This document shows positions 40,639 through 41,453 of a DNA stretch of 41,453 nucleotides, piece by piece (within the stretch, counting starts at the first letter, position 1; the number at the start of each line of letters is the position of its first letter). The notes beneath the pieces are model-generated. The model searched no databases. It was not told where the DNA came from and saw nothing but the letters and a program-made list of their open reading frames with translations. Source of the stretch: Candidatus Paralachnospira avium (lineage in GTDB: Bacteria; Bacillota; Clostridia; Lachnospirales; Lachnospiraceae); NCBI GenBank assembly GCA_904420245.1, contig CAJFUL010000018.1, forward strand, positions 1-41,453, given 5' to 3'. The translations under genes and the position numbers were made by a program.

Positions 40639-41453
40639 ATGCGGATCGCGGTGATCAGCTTCACGGGCCGGGGAGGCGCGCTGAACCGGAAGGTCTGCGA
40701 GGGGCTTTCCGGGATGGGCTACGAGACCAGAGGCTTTGCGAAGTCCGGCGCTTCCGGCCCGGAGTGGGGACTTACGCCGGTGGAGGAGACGCTGGGGCAG
40801 TGGACGGGGAAGGCCTTTGCTTCCTACGACGGCCTGATCTTCATAGGAGCCTGCGGGATCGCGGTGCGGGCCATCGCCCCCTTTGTCCGGGATAAATTCA
40901 AGGATCCGGCTGTGACGGTGATGGACGAGGGGGCCGGATTTGCCGTCTCCCTGCTGTCGGGCCATGTGGGCGGCGCCAATAAGCTGACCAGGGAAGCGGC
41001 CCTGGTGGCAGGGGCCGTGCCGGTGATCTCAACGGCCACCGATGTCAACGGGAAATTCGCGGTGGATGTGTTTGCTGCAGACAACGGGCTGGCCCTGTCG
41101 GACAGGAGGCTGGCGAAGCTGGTTTCGGCCAGGCTCTTGACGGGAGCGCGGATCCCTTTCTACAGCGCCCATCCGGTGAAGGGAGAAATCCCGGAGGAGC
41201 TTCTGCTCTGCGAGGAGGCAGAAACCTTCTTAAAGGAACCTGGACTCAAGATCGCCGTGTCGGAAAAAAAGCTTGGAGAGGGGCAGGACATCCTCTATCT
41301 GATCCCCCGGTGCGTGACGGTGGGGGTCGGCTGCAGGAGAGGCGTCTCCCGGCAGCTTTTGGAGGAAAAAGTCTCCCAGGCCCTTGAAAAGGCCGGACTT
41401 TTTAAGGAGGCCACAGAAGGGTTTGCCACCATCGACATCAAGAGGGAGGAAGA
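40639..41453 (+). CDS. cbiG: Cobalt-precorrin-5A hydrolase, partial (3' end outside window)
   Basis: The ATG at 40639 begins one base after the cbiF stop and the frame stays open to the window end (271 codons visible). The translation starts MRIAVISFTGRGGALNRKV, then has FIGACGIAVRAIAPFV, DEGAGFAVSLLSGHVGGANK and ISTATDVNGKFAVDVFA, the conserved CbiG core. A C-terminal CbiG domain begins at VGVGCRRGVS. CbiG opens the delta-lactone and releases the two-carbon fragment (acetaldehyde) in the anaerobic route. The visible length is most of the protein. Confidence 0.93.
   Translation, partial: MRIAVISFTGRGGALNRKVCEGLSGMGYETRGFAKSGASGPEWGLTPVEETLGQWTGKAFASYDGLIFIGACGIAVRAIAPFVRDKFKDPAVTVMDEGAGFAVSLLSGHVGGANKLTREAALVAGAVPVISTATDVNGKFAVDVFAADNGLALSDRRLAKLVSARLLTGARIPFYSAHPVKGEIPEELLLCEEAETFLKEPGLKIAVSEKKLGEGQDILYLIPRCVTVGVGCRRGVSRQLLEEKVSQALEKAGLFKEATEGFATIDIKREE

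Overview
The window looks like a chromosomal segment of an anaerobic, endospore-forming Firmicute, most likely a Lachnospiraceae-type Clostridium relative. This is inferred from gene content rather than from a database search: a SpoVAF/GerA-type spore germination protein and a YlmC/YmxH sporulation protein, an NfnAB electron-bifurcating transhydrogenase, iron-dependent alcohol dehydrogenases, class II aldolase, FeoAB, and the anaerobic (cbi) cobalamin route. Coding DNA is GC-rich, with G or C favoured at third positions. Shine-Dalgarno sites are strong (AGGAGG-like) and many promoters match the TTGACA-17-TATAAT consensus, so starts and transcription units can be read with fair confidence. I saw no rRNA, tRNA, IS element, prophage or CRISPR array.

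Layout. 1-1881: the end of a tandem-repeat membrane protein and a zinc-ribbon/Yip1-like membrane protein, both carrying 48-bp in-frame repeats. 1893-4836: terminator, a GC-rich structured intergenic region with its own promoter, then nfnA-nfnB and a Dabb protein. 4929-7107: araD and a lone spoVAF-like gene. 7115-9426: feoA-feoB behind a promoter overlapped by a Fur-box-like sequence. 9517-15151: an apparent operon of a degenerate sirtuin, gltX, a UvrD-like helicase, a two-repeat permease and a peptidoglycan amidase. 15254-18144: a pantothenate/CoA neighbourhood (ECF S component, coaX on the minus strand, coaBC). 18186-22664: cls, prfC, ylmC, nrdR, yqeG in one direction. 22724-23281: efp, followed by a hairpin-dense gap and a convergent cupin gene. 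24308-30344: argS, a SWIM-SNF2 helicase and an M19 dipeptidase. 30430-33842: two iron alcohol dehydrogenases flanking an unknown zinc-ribbon membrane protein. 33880-36701: metY, an NlpC/P60 enzyme whose ribosome-binding site sits in a long hairpin, and a convergent DUF4397 gene. 36910-37848: fba. 38047-41453: cbiD-cbiL-cbiF-cbiG, the last cut by the window end.

How it fits together. Most genes are housekeeping: translation (gltX, argS, prfC, efp), CoA synthesis, cardiolipin, iron uptake, fermentative redox balance (nfnAB, iron ADHs, fba) and B12. The parts that deserve a second look are the sirtuin-fold protein that has lost the usual catalytic residues, the RBS-sequestering hairpin before the NlpC/P60 gene, the structured non-coding stretches at 1953-2142 and 23282-23705, a promoter pointing antisense into coaX, the hairpin in the cbi leader, and the paired repeat proteins at the left edge. 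No wholly new multi-gene system is evident; the degenerate sirtuin is the best candidate for new biochemistry.
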